NCBI GenBank assembly: GCA_003164275.1
Contig: PLSY01000282.1
Coordinates: 291 to 9,209 of the forward strand
Length of the DNA: 8,919 bases
DNA from: Acidimicrobiaceae bacterium
Lineage (GTDB): Bacteria > Actinomycetota > Acidimicrobiia > Acidimicrobiales > RAAP-2
Direction: 5' to 3'
Of the stretch, positions 1-6,457 are shown piece after piece (positions within the stretch are counted from its first letter, which is position 1; each line of letters opens with the position of its first letter). The notes below the pieces were generated by a model, which was not told the origin of the DNA, made no database searches, and saw nothing but the letters and a program-made list of their open reading frames with translations. The position numbers were made by a program, and so were the translations under genes.

Positions 1-1
1 C

Positions 2-586
2 TCGCTCGGCATGCGCCAGCGTCTCCAACTCGCCACCGCCCTGCTCGGGGACCCCGAGATCCTCATCTTGGACGAGCCCTCGAACGGTCTCGACCCGCAG
101 GGCATCCAATGGCTCCGAACCTTCATCCGCCATCAGGCCTCGATTGGCCATGCCGTGCTCGTGTCCTCGCATCTTCTGGCCGAGATGGAAGAGACGGTCG
201 ACGATGTGGTGATCGTCTCCCACGGGAAGTTGGTCCTTCAGACCACCCTGGCCGAGCTGGCCAGCCGGGCCGGGACCCAAACAGGCATGCGGATCCGGTC
301 ACCCGAGCTCGGGCGCCTCATGACCCTGCTCCAAGCCATCCCAGTCGGCTACCGCCAGATCGCCCCGGACATGCTGGCCATCGACGGGGCCACGCCCGAA
401 TGGTTCGGGCCGTTCGCCGCCCAGAACCAGATCGTCCTGTACGAGCTCGTCAATGACCGTGGCAGCCTGGAGGACGTGTTCTTGTCCCTCACCCACGGGT
501 TCGACGCCGCCGACCCGGGCGCGGCCCGCGGGGCGGCGGCTTACGGGGCGGATGGGCCGGCATCATTTCCGGGAGGACCGGCATGA
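2..586 (+). CDS. ABC-2 type transporter ATP-binding protein, 5'-truncated by window edge
   Basis: This is the C-terminal 194 residues of an ABC ATPase that powers an exporter by ATP hydrolysis at the cytoplasmic face. The reading frame is open to the window edge and begins inside the ABC signature (SLGMRQRL). It then shows Walker B with the catalytic glutamate (EILILDEPSNGLDP), the D-loop, and the switch histidine in VLVSSHLLAEME. Walker A and the Q-loop lie outside the window. The region after about residue 80 is the variable C-terminal extension of the DrrA/NatA/BcrA-like exporter ATPases, with a final Gly/Ala/Pro-rich tail. The ATG at 11 lies within the signature motif and is not the true start. 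The stop overlaps the permease start (ATGA at 583-586), so the two are translationally coupled and surely work together. The family assignment is firm; the transported substrate is unknown. Confidence 0.95.
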   Translation, partial: SLGMRQRLQLATALLGDPEILILDEPSNGLDPQGIQWLRTFIRHQASIGHAVLVSSHLLAEMEETVDDVVIVSHGKLVLQTTLAELASRAGTQTGMRIRSPELGRLMTLLQAIPVGYRQIAPDMLAIDGATPEWFGPFAAQNQIVLYELVNDRGSLEDVFLSLTHGFDAADPGAARGAAAYGADGPASFPGGPA

Positions 587-1371
587 TCGCCAGCGTCCGC
601 TCCGAATGGCTCAAGCTGCGCACCACTGCCGTGCCTTGGGTGCTCGGGGGCATCGCCCTAGTCATCACCGCCCTATCGATCCTCCTCATCTTCGTGAACG
701 GTTCCACCACAGGCCCGGGCAGCGGAACCGGGACGACACACGCCGGCACCATTCCCCACAGCCCCCAGGAGCTACGCAACCTGGTGGGGGCAGGGCTCGG
801 GTCCTATATCTTCGCCCTCCTGCTCGGCACCTTGTGCGTGACCTCGGAGTTCCGTCATAAGACGGTGACCACGTCGTTTCTCGTCACTCCTCGGCGGCCC
901 CGATTTGTCGGGGCGAAGCTGCTCACGTCGGCCATCTTGTCGGCCGTGCTCGCGGTCGTCCTGCTGGTGGCCACCGTCATCGGGGGCGGACTCGCCCTAG
1001 CCGCCAAAGGTGGCTCATTCTCTGACATGGTCCATCAGATCCCCTCAGTGGCACCGGGGATGATCCTGGTGTTCGCCCTGTTCGGCATCCTTGGCGTGGG
1101 AGTGGGTTCCGTCCTGACCAACCAGATAGCGGCAATCATCGTCTGTCTCGGATGGTTCCTCATCCTGGAGCAGATCATCGTGGCACTCTGGCACGGGACC
1201 GCTCGATGGGTTCCCTCAGGGGCGGCCAGTGCCGCGTCCAACCTGACGAGAGGCCGTGGCGCCGATTTCGGCCTCTTCAATGCCTGGCAGGGGGCGCTTT
1301 TGATGCTCCTGTACGGGCTGGTCTTCGCCGTCGTCGGGTCAGTGATACTCACCCGCCGCGACATCACCTGA
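583..1371 (+). CDS. ABC-2 type transporter permease
   Basis: This is the membrane subunit (262 aa) of the exporter whose ATPase precedes it. About six hydrophobic segments are visible, near residues 18-38, 67-87, 110-140, 156-178, 180-202 and 236-257. A polar Gly/Ser/Thr-rich external loop (about 40-62) follows the first helix. The segment SEFRHKTVTTSFLVTPRRP (88-106) between helices 2 and 3 matches the cytoplasmic loop typical of ABC-2 permeases, where a charged ExR element precedes the amphipathic coupling region. The start is the ATG inside the upstream stop (ATGA), with a GGGAGG ribosome-binding site at 571-576, seven bases upstream. Length and topology fit the family. Bacitracin/antibiotic or lipid-linked substrates are common in the family, but nothing here fixes the substrate. 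Confidence 0.92.
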   Translation: MIASVRSEWLKLRTTAVPWVLGGIALVITALSILLIFVNGSTTGPGSGTGTTHAGTIPHSPQELRNLVGAGLGSYIFALLLGTLCVTSEFRHKTVTTSFLVTPRRPRFVGAKLLTSAILSAVLAVVLLVATVIGGGLALAAKGGSFSDMVHQIPSVAPGMILVFALFGILGVGVGSVLTNQIAAIIVCLGWFLILEQIIVALWHGTARWVPSGAASAASNLTRGRGADFGLFNAWQGALLMLLYGLVFAVVGSVILTRRDIT

Positions 1372-1458
1372 TCGGCTCGAGGACCTCCGCCCGACGAGAC
1401 CGACGAACGACCGGGTGGCTCTACGCATGTGGCCGGCCTGGCACGCTCCACGCGGCGT

Positions 1459-1523
1459 ATGGCGGGTGGGCACCGAAGCCAAAGGTCCTCTTTTCTCGGT
1501 GAACGCTCACCGAGGCCCGCCAT
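1459..1523. repeat. nested inverted repeats, possible terminator or RNA structure
   Basis: ATGGCGGG (1459-1466) is exactly complementary to CCCGCCAT (1516-1523). Inside this outer stem, CTCGGTGA (1495-1502) pairs exactly with TCACCGAG (1507-1514) across an ACGC loop. G-U pairs could extend the outer stem to 1457-1525. There is no downstream T-run on the + strand. If it is a terminator of the ABC operon, it would be of the U-tract-less sort reported for some actinobacteria. A structured leader or small RNA is the alternative. Confidence 0.5.
1495..1514 (+). terminator. candidate U-tract-less terminator hairpin after the ABC operon
   Basis: This is a perfect 8-bp stem with a four-base loop, 124 bases after the permease stop, and the strongest simple hairpin between the two transporter units. 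The only T-run (1491-1494) lies before the stem on the + strand, so a canonical intrinsic terminator is not present on either strand. The terminator reading rests only on position and stem quality. Confidence 0.3.
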
Positions 1524-1586
1524 GTCGGCACGCTCGGGCCGCCACTCGGTGTGGGGGGGCCGATGGCGTCCGTCCCGAGGGCTTCA

Positions 1587-1616
1587 TTGCCTGTCCGGTG
1601 CGGCGTCGTCTATACA
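1587..1616 (+). promoter_or_regulatory. candidate sigma70-type promoter for the MFS gene
   Basis: TTGCCT (1587-1592) and TATACA (1611-1616) are separated by 18 bases and resemble the -35 and -10 boxes of a housekeeping promoter. TATACA is the most -10-like hexamer in this GC-rich region. Transcription would start near 1623 and give a leader of about 200 bases before the MFS start at 1827. That leader would contain the hairpins at 1642-1685 and 1694-1709 and the palindrome at 1766-1780. This is inferred from sequence alone. Confidence 0.4.
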
Positions 1617-1693
1617 TGCGGAGTTGGCATTTAATCCCGTTCCGGTGGGTCGGGCTCAAATTGCGGCCTGCAGTTCCACCACCGGGTGAGTCC

Positions 1694-1709
1694 AGACGCT
1701 TCGGCGTCT
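1694..1709 (+). repeat. hairpin with cUUCGg tetraloop in the MFS leader
   Basis: AGACGC and GCGTCT form a perfect 6-bp stem closed by a TTCG loop with a C-G closing pair. This is the exceptionally stable C(UUCG)G tetraloop. It lies 118 bases upstream of the MFS start and is not followed by a T-run. It may act as a structural element of the leader RNA. Confidence 0.5.
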
Positions 1710-1765
1710 CTCGGGCATTCCGGCATCAGTTGCGCTGGGACCTCGGACAGCCGGTAGCGATACCA

Positions 1766-1780
1766 CGCCGACAGTCGGCG
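1766..1780. promoter_or_regulatory. 15-bp palindrome, candidate operator upstream of MFS exporter
   Basis: CGCCGAC (1766-1772) and GTCGGCG (1774-1780) are exact inverse complements around a single central base. The one-base spacer makes an RNA hairpin unlikely and a dimeric repressor site more likely. Drug exporters of this family are often controlled by TetR- or MarR-family repressors that bind such palindromes, but no regulator gene is in the window. It ends 46 bases before the preferred MFS start, and 4 bases before the alternative ATG at 1785. Confidence 0.4.
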
Positions 1781-1813
1781 GAAGATGCGTGCACGAAAAT
1801 CGGCGACTGGACC

Positions 1814-1819
1814 GGGGGA
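1814..1819 (+). promoter_or_regulatory. ribosome-binding site that decides the MFS start
   Basis: GGGGGA lies seven bases before the ATG at 1827. The earlier in-frame ATG at 1785 has only GGAAG directly abutting it, which is too close to work well. Confidence 0.55.
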
Positions 1820-1826
1820 CGGTGGG

Positions 1827-3494
1827 ATGGATCGCAAGTGGTGGACGCTGATAGCGGTGTGCATGGGCACGTTCATGCTTCTGCTCGACATCACCGTGGT
1901 CAACGTGGCGTTGCCGGACATCCAGCTGTCACTCCACGCATCCTTTTCTGACCTGCAGTGGGTAGTCGACGCATACGCCCTGACTCTCGCCGCCTTCCTC
2001 CTCACCGCCGGTGTAGTCGGTGACATCATCGGAAGGCGTGGAATCTTCGCCGTCGGCCTCTGCGTCTTCTCGGTCTCGTCGCTGCTCTGCGGTCTGGCCA
2101 ACTCCGCAGTGTTCTTGGACTTCGCCCGGGGAGCCCAAGGGGTCGGGGCCGCTATCATGTTCGCCACGTCGCTTGCCCTCATCGCCCAGGCCTTCTCCGG
2201 CAAGGAGCGTGGAACGGCGTTCGGTGTCTACGGGGCGGTAGTCGGCGGGGCGGTTGCCATCGGGCCGCTGGTCGGGGGGGCGATCACCAGCGGGATCGGC
2301 TGGCGATGGATCTTCTTCGTAAACCTGCCCATCGGGGTCCTTGCCGTCATCATCACCTTGGCCAAGGTGCGGGACTCGACCGAGCCGACCAGGCGACGAC
2401 TCGATGTCATCGGGTTCCTCACCTTTTCGACTTCCCTGTTCTTGTTGGTGTTCGCCCTGGTCCAGGGAAATGCCAAGGGCTGGGGTAGCCGCCTGATCGT
2501 CTCCCTCCTCATCGGCTCGGCCGTCTTGATGATCGTGTTCCTGATAGCCGAGTGGCTCCAAGCAGACCCGATGCTCGACCTCACACTCTTCAAGAGACCG
2601 GCGATGACCGGCGTGTCACTCGCTGCCTTCGCCCTGTCCGCCTCGATCTTCGCCATGTTCCTCTACCTCACCCTCTACCTACAAGAGGTCCTCGGCTACG
2701 GCCCGTTGGCCGCCGGTGTCAGGTTCCTGCCCGTCACCGTGCTGGCCTTCTTGATCGCACCCTTCGCCGGGAAGTTGAGCGTGCGCGTGCACTCGAGGTA
2801 CCTGTTGTTCGTGGGACTCGCCCTCGTCGGGGTAGGGTGTGGGCTCGCCAACCACGTCGAGGCAAGCTCCTCGTGGACGGTGCTGCTGCCCGGATTCATC
2901 GTCGCCGGTGTTGGCATCGGCGTGACCAACCCCGTCCTCGCTGCGGCATCCGTCTCGGTCGTGCCTCCTGAGCGAAGCGGGATGGCGTCGGGTTCTTCGA
3001 GCACCTTTCGACAAGTTGGTATCGCCACGGGCATCGCCGGTCTCGGGGCCATCTTCTTGAGCCAGGTCAAACCGAGCACCATCAATGCCCTGAACGCTTC
3101 AGCCCAGGGGCGATTCATCGTGACCCACGACAGCATCCGCCTCGCTTCGGCCCTGGCCGGCAACGGAGTGAGGGAGTCGTCAGCCTCGCTGCCGGCATCA
3201 AGCCAGACCGTTCTCCTCAATGCCTACAAAGTCGGCTTCACCTCGACCTTCGATCACCTCATGACCATCTCCATGATCGTCGCCTTTGTGGGCGCCCTCG
3301 CCAGCCTCGCCCTGATCCGTCAACGCGATTTCGTACCGAGCTACCCGATAGAACCGGCTGACGCCGTCGAGGTCGCTCGACGAGAGCCCCGGCCCCGCCA
3401 CGCGCATTCGAAGCGGCGGGGCCAAAAAGCCAGGCGCCAGAGGACTCGGGTCGCCTCGGTGGCGGCCCGTGGCGCGCCATCTGATGGGAAATGA
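1827..3494 (+). CDS. DHA2-family MFS drug exporter (EmrB/QacA type)
   Basis: This is a 555-residue proton-coupled exporter of the 14-helix DHA2 family in the inner membrane, which expels drugs or other amphipathic compounds. Diagnostic motifs are LDITVVNVALPDIQ in helix 1 (residues 19-32, the family's motif D1 with an acidic residue), motif A GDIIGRRGIF (65-74) in the 2-3 loop, and antiporter motif C with GPLVGG (146-151) in helix 5. About 14 hydrophobic segments can be followed to residue 497, with a long external loop (about 415-465) before the last one. The final 45 residues form a strongly basic Arg/Lys-rich cytoplasmic tail, longer than is usual. Start 1827 is chosen for its ribosome-binding site and because the family begins close to helix 1; an ATG at 1785 would add 14 unconserved residues. 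The 3' end overlaps the next gene. The specific substrate cannot be inferred. Confidence 0.93.
   Translation: MDRKWWTLIAVCMGTFMLLLDITVVNVALPDIQLSLHASFSDLQWVVDAYALTLAAFLLTAGVVGDIIGRRGIFAVGLCVFSVSSLLCGLANSAVFLDFARGAQGVGAAIMFATSLALIAQAFSGKERGTAFGVYGAVVGGAVAIGPLVGGAITSGIGWRWIFFVNLPIGVLAVIITLAKVRDSTEPTRRRLDVIGFLTFSTSLFLLVFALVQGNAKGWGSRLIVSLLIGSAVLMIVFLIAEWLQADPMLDLTLFKRPAMTGVSLAAFALSASIFAMFLYLTLYLQEVLGYGPLAAGVRFLPVTVLAFLIAPFAGKLSVRVHSRYLLFVGLALVGVGCGLANHVEASSSWTVLLPGFIVAGVGIGVTNPVLAAASVSVVPPERSGMASGSSSTFRQVGIATGIAGLGAIFLSQVKPSTINALNASAQGRFIVTHDSIRLASALAGNGVRESSASLPASSQTVLLNAYKVGFTSTFDHLMTISMIVAFVGALASLALIRQRDFVPSYPIEPADAVEVARREPRPRHAHSKRRGQKARRQRTRVASVAARGAPSDGK
3391..3423. repeat. 9-bp perfect inverted repeat inside the MFS 3' end
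   Basis: GGCCCCGCC (3391-3399) is exactly complementary to GGCGGGGCC (3415-3423), with a 15-base spacer. It is followed by AAAAA on the + strand and not by T, so it is not a canonical terminator. It falls in the codons of the basic C-terminal tail and could slow translation or protect the mRNA end. It may also be a by-product of Arg/Gly/Ala codon choice in GC-rich DNA. Confidence 0.4.
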
Positions 3495-3747
3495 CCAAGC
3501 GGCTGTTGGGCCGGGCACAGACCGCCTCGCCGATCGCCCGCTCGATCAGCCTCACGAGGAACGCCTACCCCTTGACCATCTGCTTCGCGGTGCCATTCTC
3601 GTCGCCCACCAGCGGGCCATAGATGCGGGTCAGCCGGGTTACTCCGATCCCGGCACCGGGCTCTTCGTCCTGACCGCGGCGTACCTGGCCACCCGCGGTA
3701 CCTGCTGCGTCTCGGGCTGTCGTCACTGCCCGTATCTGTCGTCGTGA
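3484..3747 (+). CDS. DUF5522 domain-containing small protein
   Basis: This is an 87-residue soluble protein of unknown function. The C-terminal part matches the DUF5522 pattern as I know it: a Pro-rich segment with a HxERLP-like element, a stretch like AHQRAIDAGQPGYSDPGTG, then VLTAAYLATRG and the cysteine-rich end CCVSGCRHCPY. The four cysteines and one histidine in that end could bind a metal, but this has not been shown to my knowledge. The chosen start is the ATG at 3484; a GTG at 3469 would add five residues. Neither has a clear ribosome-binding site. The gene overlaps the MFS stop by about 10 bases in another frame, which suggests translational coupling. DUF5522 genes are usually small free-standing genes, so the link to the exporter may be only positional. 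Confidence 0.8.
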   Translation: MGNDQAAVGPGTDRLADRPLDQPHEERLPLDHLLRGAILVAHQRAIDAGQPGYSDPGTGLFVLTAAYLATRGTCCVSGCRHCPYLSS

Positions 3748-3766
3748 TCGTGTGCCATCGTGATCG
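3742..3766. repeat. short direct repeat TCGTGATCG
   Basis: TCGTGATCG occurs at 3742-3750 and again at 3758-3766, a spacing of 16 bases, spanning the stop codon of the DUF5522 gene. Its phasing of about one and a half helical turns does not point to a specific function. Confidence 0.3.
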
Positions 3767-3842
3767 GGACGGTGAAGCGAGCCGTTTGCCTCCCACCCGG
3801 CCAGAGACCGACGGGCCGGATGAGGACCGCTGGCACGCACCC

Positions 3843-3848
3843 AGGAGG
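3843..3848 (+). promoter_or_regulatory. strong ribosome-binding site that decides the flavoprotein start
   Basis: AGGAGG is seven bases before the ATG at 3856 and only one base before the ATG at 3850. The spacing favours 3856. It also excludes the far upstream in-frame ATG at 3760, which has no such site. Confidence 0.75.
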
Positions 3849-3855
3849 GATGACC

Positions 3856-4821
3856 ATGAAGACCCGACTGACTGAACTCTTGGGCATTGAGCACCCGGTG
3901 ATGCTGGCCGGCATGGCCGGGGTGGCCTACGCGCCACTGGTCAGCGCCGTGTCTGGGGCCGGGGGCTTCGGTTGTCTCGGTGCCTCCACTCTCGGGCTCG
4001 AGGACATGAAGGCAGAGATGTCCGACATTCGACGGTCGACGGATCGGCCCTTCGGCGTCGACCTCCTGACAGCCATGCCCGGTGACCTCGTCGGCCAGGT
4101 CGAGGCGGTGATCGAGGGTGGCGCGGCGGTGTTCGTGGCCGGCCTCGGGGTGCCCTCGGAGGTGATCGACCTCTGCCATGGCCACGGTGTCTTGGTGGTC
4201 AACATGTGCGGGAAGGTCGACCACGCCAAGGCGGCCCTCGATGCCGGATGCGATGTGGTCGTCGCCCAGGGCACCGAGGCCGGGGGACACACCGGCCAGG
4301 TGGCCACACTCCCACTCGTGCCCCAGATCGTCGATGCGGTCGGGTCGCACATCCCGGTGGTGGCAGCCGGTGGCATCTTCGACGGGCGGGGCCTGGCTGC
4401 TGCCCTCGTTCTCGGAGCCGACGGAGTGTGGATAGGGACACGGTTCATCGCCAGTCCCGAGGCCCGGGCCGTCGCCGGCTACAAGGACACGCTGGTGCGA
4501 ACCGGGGAGGACGGCACCACCATTAGCCGGGCATTCTCAGGCAAGACCATGCGGGTGGTCCGTAACTCGTACACCACCTTCTACGAGCACCACCCCGAGG
4601 AGCTTGAGCGCTTCCCGGCCCAGATCGGCAGATCGATGACCGAAGGCGCCTTCCACCTTGGGGGCGACGCCGACACCGAGGGCATCGACCCCGAGCGCGA
4701 GTGCTATCCGGCCGGACAGGGGGTCGGTGCCATCCAGACCCTCATCCCGGCGGCCAGCCTTGTCCAACAGATCGTGCGACAGGCCGAACAGGTCCTGGCC
4801 GGTTTCGCCACTCCCCGGTGA
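3856..4821 (+). CDS. nitronate monooxygenase family flavoprotein (NMO/2-nitropropane dioxygenase-like, FabK-related)
   Basis: This is a 321-residue FMN-dependent TIM-barrel enzyme of the NMO family (Pfam PF03060). Members oxidise nitronates, reduce enoyl thioesters (FabK), or act in steroid ring degradation (IpdC type). The N-terminal TELLGIEHPVMLAGMAG (6-22) is the typical first strand and flavin loop. AQGTEAGGHTG (137-147) carries the conserved histidine (H145), which aligns by motif with the catalytic His of Pseudomonas NMO. IPVVAAGGIFDGRGLAAAL (166-184) and GADGVWIGTRF (187-197) form the phosphate/FMN-binding strands. Length is normal. The following two genes both handle CoA thioesters, so a CoA-thioester substrate is more attractive than a nitronate, but this is inference from context. 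It starts 108 bases after the DUF5522 stop and probably opens the catabolic cassette. Confidence 0.88.
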   Translation: MKTRLTELLGIEHPVMLAGMAGVAYAPLVSAVSGAGGFGCLGASTLGLEDMKAEMSDIRRSTDRPFGVDLLTAMPGDLVGQVEAVIEGGAAVFVAGLGVPSEVIDLCHGHGVLVVNMCGKVDHAKAALDAGCDVVVAQGTEAGGHTGQVATLPLVPQIVDAVGSHIPVVAAGGIFDGRGLAAALVLGADGVWIGTRFIASPEARAVAGYKDTLVRTGEDGTTISRAFSGKTMRVVRNSYTTFYEHHPEELERFPAQIGRSMTEGAFHLGGDADTEGIDPERECYPAGQGVGAIQTLIPAASLVQQIVRQAEQVLAGFATPR

Positions 4822-4896
4822 TCGAGTGAGCTCCTCGTCACGGTGGCCGACTGGGGAACTTGGCCCGTGTGCGCACCTTCACCGCAGGGGACGGTG

Positions 4897-6438
4897 GTGA
4901 CCGTCGACCCCGAGCGCGTCCCCGTCGTCATCGCCTCGGGTCAGTCCATCGAGCGCCAGGATCTGGTCACTCCGGTCGACCTCATGGTTCGGGCCTGCGA
5001 GGCCGCCCTGGCCGATGTCCAGAGCCTGCGGGGATCGGTGGACCGGCTGTCGGTGGTCAGCATCATGACCCCGACCGGGACTGCGCCGGCCAGTGAGCTT
5101 GCCGGTCGCCTCGGCATCGAGGGGGCTCGGTTGGAGACCACCACCATCGGCGGGAACACCCCCCAATGGCTGGTCTCGAGGGCAGCGTCGGCCATCGCCG
5201 CCGGATCGCTAGCCGTGACGATCATCGCCGGTGCCGAAGCACTTCGCTCCCACCGGGCCCGACGCGCCGCGGGGCTGGCGAAGCTAGCGGGCGACGGTGG
5301 TCCGCCGCCGGATCCGGTCGTGGGCGACCGGCTGCCGGGCTCAGGTCCGGCCGAATCGGCCATCGGCCTGTTCCTTCCGGTCCACATCTATCCCATGTTC
5401 GAGAGCGTGATCGCCGCCCGGTCCGGGCGCAGTGCGGCGGCCCATCGCCAGGTCATCGGCGAGCTCTTCTCCCCGTTCACCGAGGTGGCGGCAAAGAACC
5501 CCTACGCCTGGTTCCAAGAGGCGCTCAGCGCCGAGGCCATCGCCACTCCGACTATGGACAACCGGCTGGTCAGCGACCCCTATACGAAGCGGATGACTGC
5601 CTTCCTCGGGTCAGACCAGGGAGGTGCGGTCGTCGTCTGCTCGCTCGCCGCCGCCCGCCGGGCCGGCGTGGCGGACCGCTCAGTGTTCATCTGGTCAGGG
5701 GCCGAGGCCACAGACGTGCGATTCCCGACTGCTCGTCCCGATCCCGGTCGGTCGGCGGCGATCAGGGCTGCAGGCACCGCCGTGTTCGAGGCCGCCGGGG
5801 TCGCCGGGGGGAACAGGCCGATCGGCATCGACGACATCGGGCTGCTCGACATCTACTCGTGCTTCCCTTCGGCCGTCGAGATGGCCACCGAAGCCCTCGG
5901 CCTGTCATCCGACGATGGGCGTCGGCTGACGGCAACGGGAGGGCTTCCCTACTTCGGCGGGCCCGGCAACAACTACACGACACACGGCATCGCCGAGGTG
6001 ACGAGCGCCCTGCGGACAGCAGGTGACTCGGCCATGGCCGGGAGGGGCAGCCGCCTGGCCATGGCGACGGGCCTCGGCTGGTACGTGACCAAGCACGCCA
6101 TCGGCATCTACGGCTCCGCTCCCCCGCCGGCGGGCTTCCGGCGGGCTGACACCAGTGCCGACCAGGCTCGGATCGATGACTCCGCCGTGGAGGTGGTCCC
6201 AGAGGTCGACACGGCCACCGAGGCGACCATCGTCGCCGTCACCGTCATCCGCGAGCCGTCCGGCCAGCCAACCGGATCACCGGCCATCGTCTCGCTCCCC
6301 GACGGACGCCACATGGCCGTGTCCCCGGCCGACGACGAGGTCACAGCGGCCATGGGCGGGCTCGACGTCGCCGATCTCGTGGGGACGTCGGTTTCGGTGC
6401 AACCGGGAGCACCGCGCTACCGTCTGGCCATCAGCTGA
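4897..6438 (+). CDS. thiolase-like protein (TLP1/SCP2-thiolase-like, with C-terminal extra domain)
   Basis: This is a 513-residue protein of the thiolase superfamily, usually annotated acetyl-CoA acetyltransferase. Residues 8-400 follow the thiolase fold. They include the segment TTIGGNTPQ (82-90), where a classical thiolase has its acyl-accepting cysteine; here glycines stand there. LLDIYSCFPSAVE (316-328) lies in place of the NEAF box, and GGPGNNYTTHGIAEV (354-368) retains a histidine near the usual catalytic one. TGLGWYVTKH (391-400) stands where the second catalytic cysteine (CxG) would be. The C-terminal part (about 430-513) resembles the TLP1 additional domain. Canonical thiolysis or condensation is therefore doubtful and CoA binding is more likely. 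I chose the GTG at 4897, with GGGG at 4887-4890, because homologues begin just before a PVV(I/V) strand; GTGs at 4894 or 4843 are alternatives. The gap to the previous gene is 75 bases and to the hydratase 19 bases. Confidence 0.88.
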   Translation: MTVDPERVPVVIASGQSIERQDLVTPVDLMVRACEAALADVQSLRGSVDRLSVVSIMTPTGTAPASELAGRLGIEGARLETTTIGGNTPQWLVSRAASAIAAGSLAVTIIAGAEALRSHRARRAAGLAKLAGDGGPPPDPVVGDRLPGSGPAESAIGLFLPVHIYPMFESVIAARSGRSAAAHRQVIGELFSPFTEVAAKNPYAWFQEALSAEAIATPTMDNRLVSDPYTKRMTAFLGSDQGGAVVVCSLAAARRAGVADRSVFIWSGAEATDVRFPTARPDPGRSAAIRAAGTAVFEAAGVAGGNRPIGIDDIGLLDIYSCFPSAVEMATEALGLSSDDGRRLTATGGLPYFGGPGNNYTTHGIAEVTSALRTAGDSAMAGRGSRLAMATGLGWYVTKHAIGIYGSAPPPAGFRRADTSADQARIDDSAVEVVPEVDTATEATIVAVTVIREPSGQPTGSPAIVSLPDGRHMAVSPADDEVTAAMGGLDVADLVGTSVSVQPGAPRYRLAIS

Positions 6439-6457
6439 CTTCCGAAGGGGAACCTCC

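Larger units (their letters stand above)
1372..1826. other. non-coding intergenic region rich in inverted repeats
   Basis: These 455 bases separate the ABC operon from the MFS gene. Open frames crossing the region translate to Arg/Trp/Cys-rich strings with no motif and start at GTG codons without a ribosome-binding site, so I consider it non-coding. Local composition is less GC-rich than the genes, with AT-rich islands near 1488-1495, 1611-1617 and 1630-1635. It contains a nested pair of perfect 8-bp inverted repeats (1459-1523), a candidate promoter (1587-1616), a CCGGTGG/CCACCGG repeat (1642-1648 with 1679-1685), a cUUCGg hairpin (1694-1709) and a 15-bp palindrome (1766-1780), each described separately. 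No match to a riboswitch class that I know by sequence was seen. Confidence 0.75.

Noticed and set aside
1495..1514. Guanidine-II (mini-ykkC) riboswitch hairpin, because of a tetraloop beginning ACG before an exporter gene
   Set aside because: The loop is ACGC and not ACGR, the required second similar hairpin is missing, and the exporter is about 300 bases downstream and not of the SMR type.
1621..1690. tRNA or tRNA fragment suggested by a TTTAATCCCGTTCCG-like stretch
   Set aside because: No acceptor stem, anticodon arm or proper T-loop sequence can be formed around it.
1415..1951. Open reading frame running through the intergenic region into the MFS gene
   Set aside because: It starts at a GTG without a ribosome-binding site, is rich in Arg, Trp and Cys with no recognisable motif, and overlaps the well-supported MFS start in another frame.
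3760..3855. Upstream extension of the flavoprotein from the ATG at 3760
   Set aside because: The 32 added residues are unlike the family N-terminus, and the strong AGGAGG at 3843-3848 fits the start at 3856.
3299..4350. Long minus-strand open frames across 3341-4350
   Set aside because: They are shadows of plus-strand genes in GC-rich DNA, with no motif or ribosome-binding site. The plus-strand MFS, DUF5522 and flavoprotein calls explain the region.
6155..6457. Upstream extension of the enoyl-CoA hydratase frame
   Set aside because: It lies inside the thiolase-like gene and gives a Ser/Pro/Arg-rich sequence typical of a wrong frame. The ATG at 6458 has a good ribosome-binding site and the family N-terminus.
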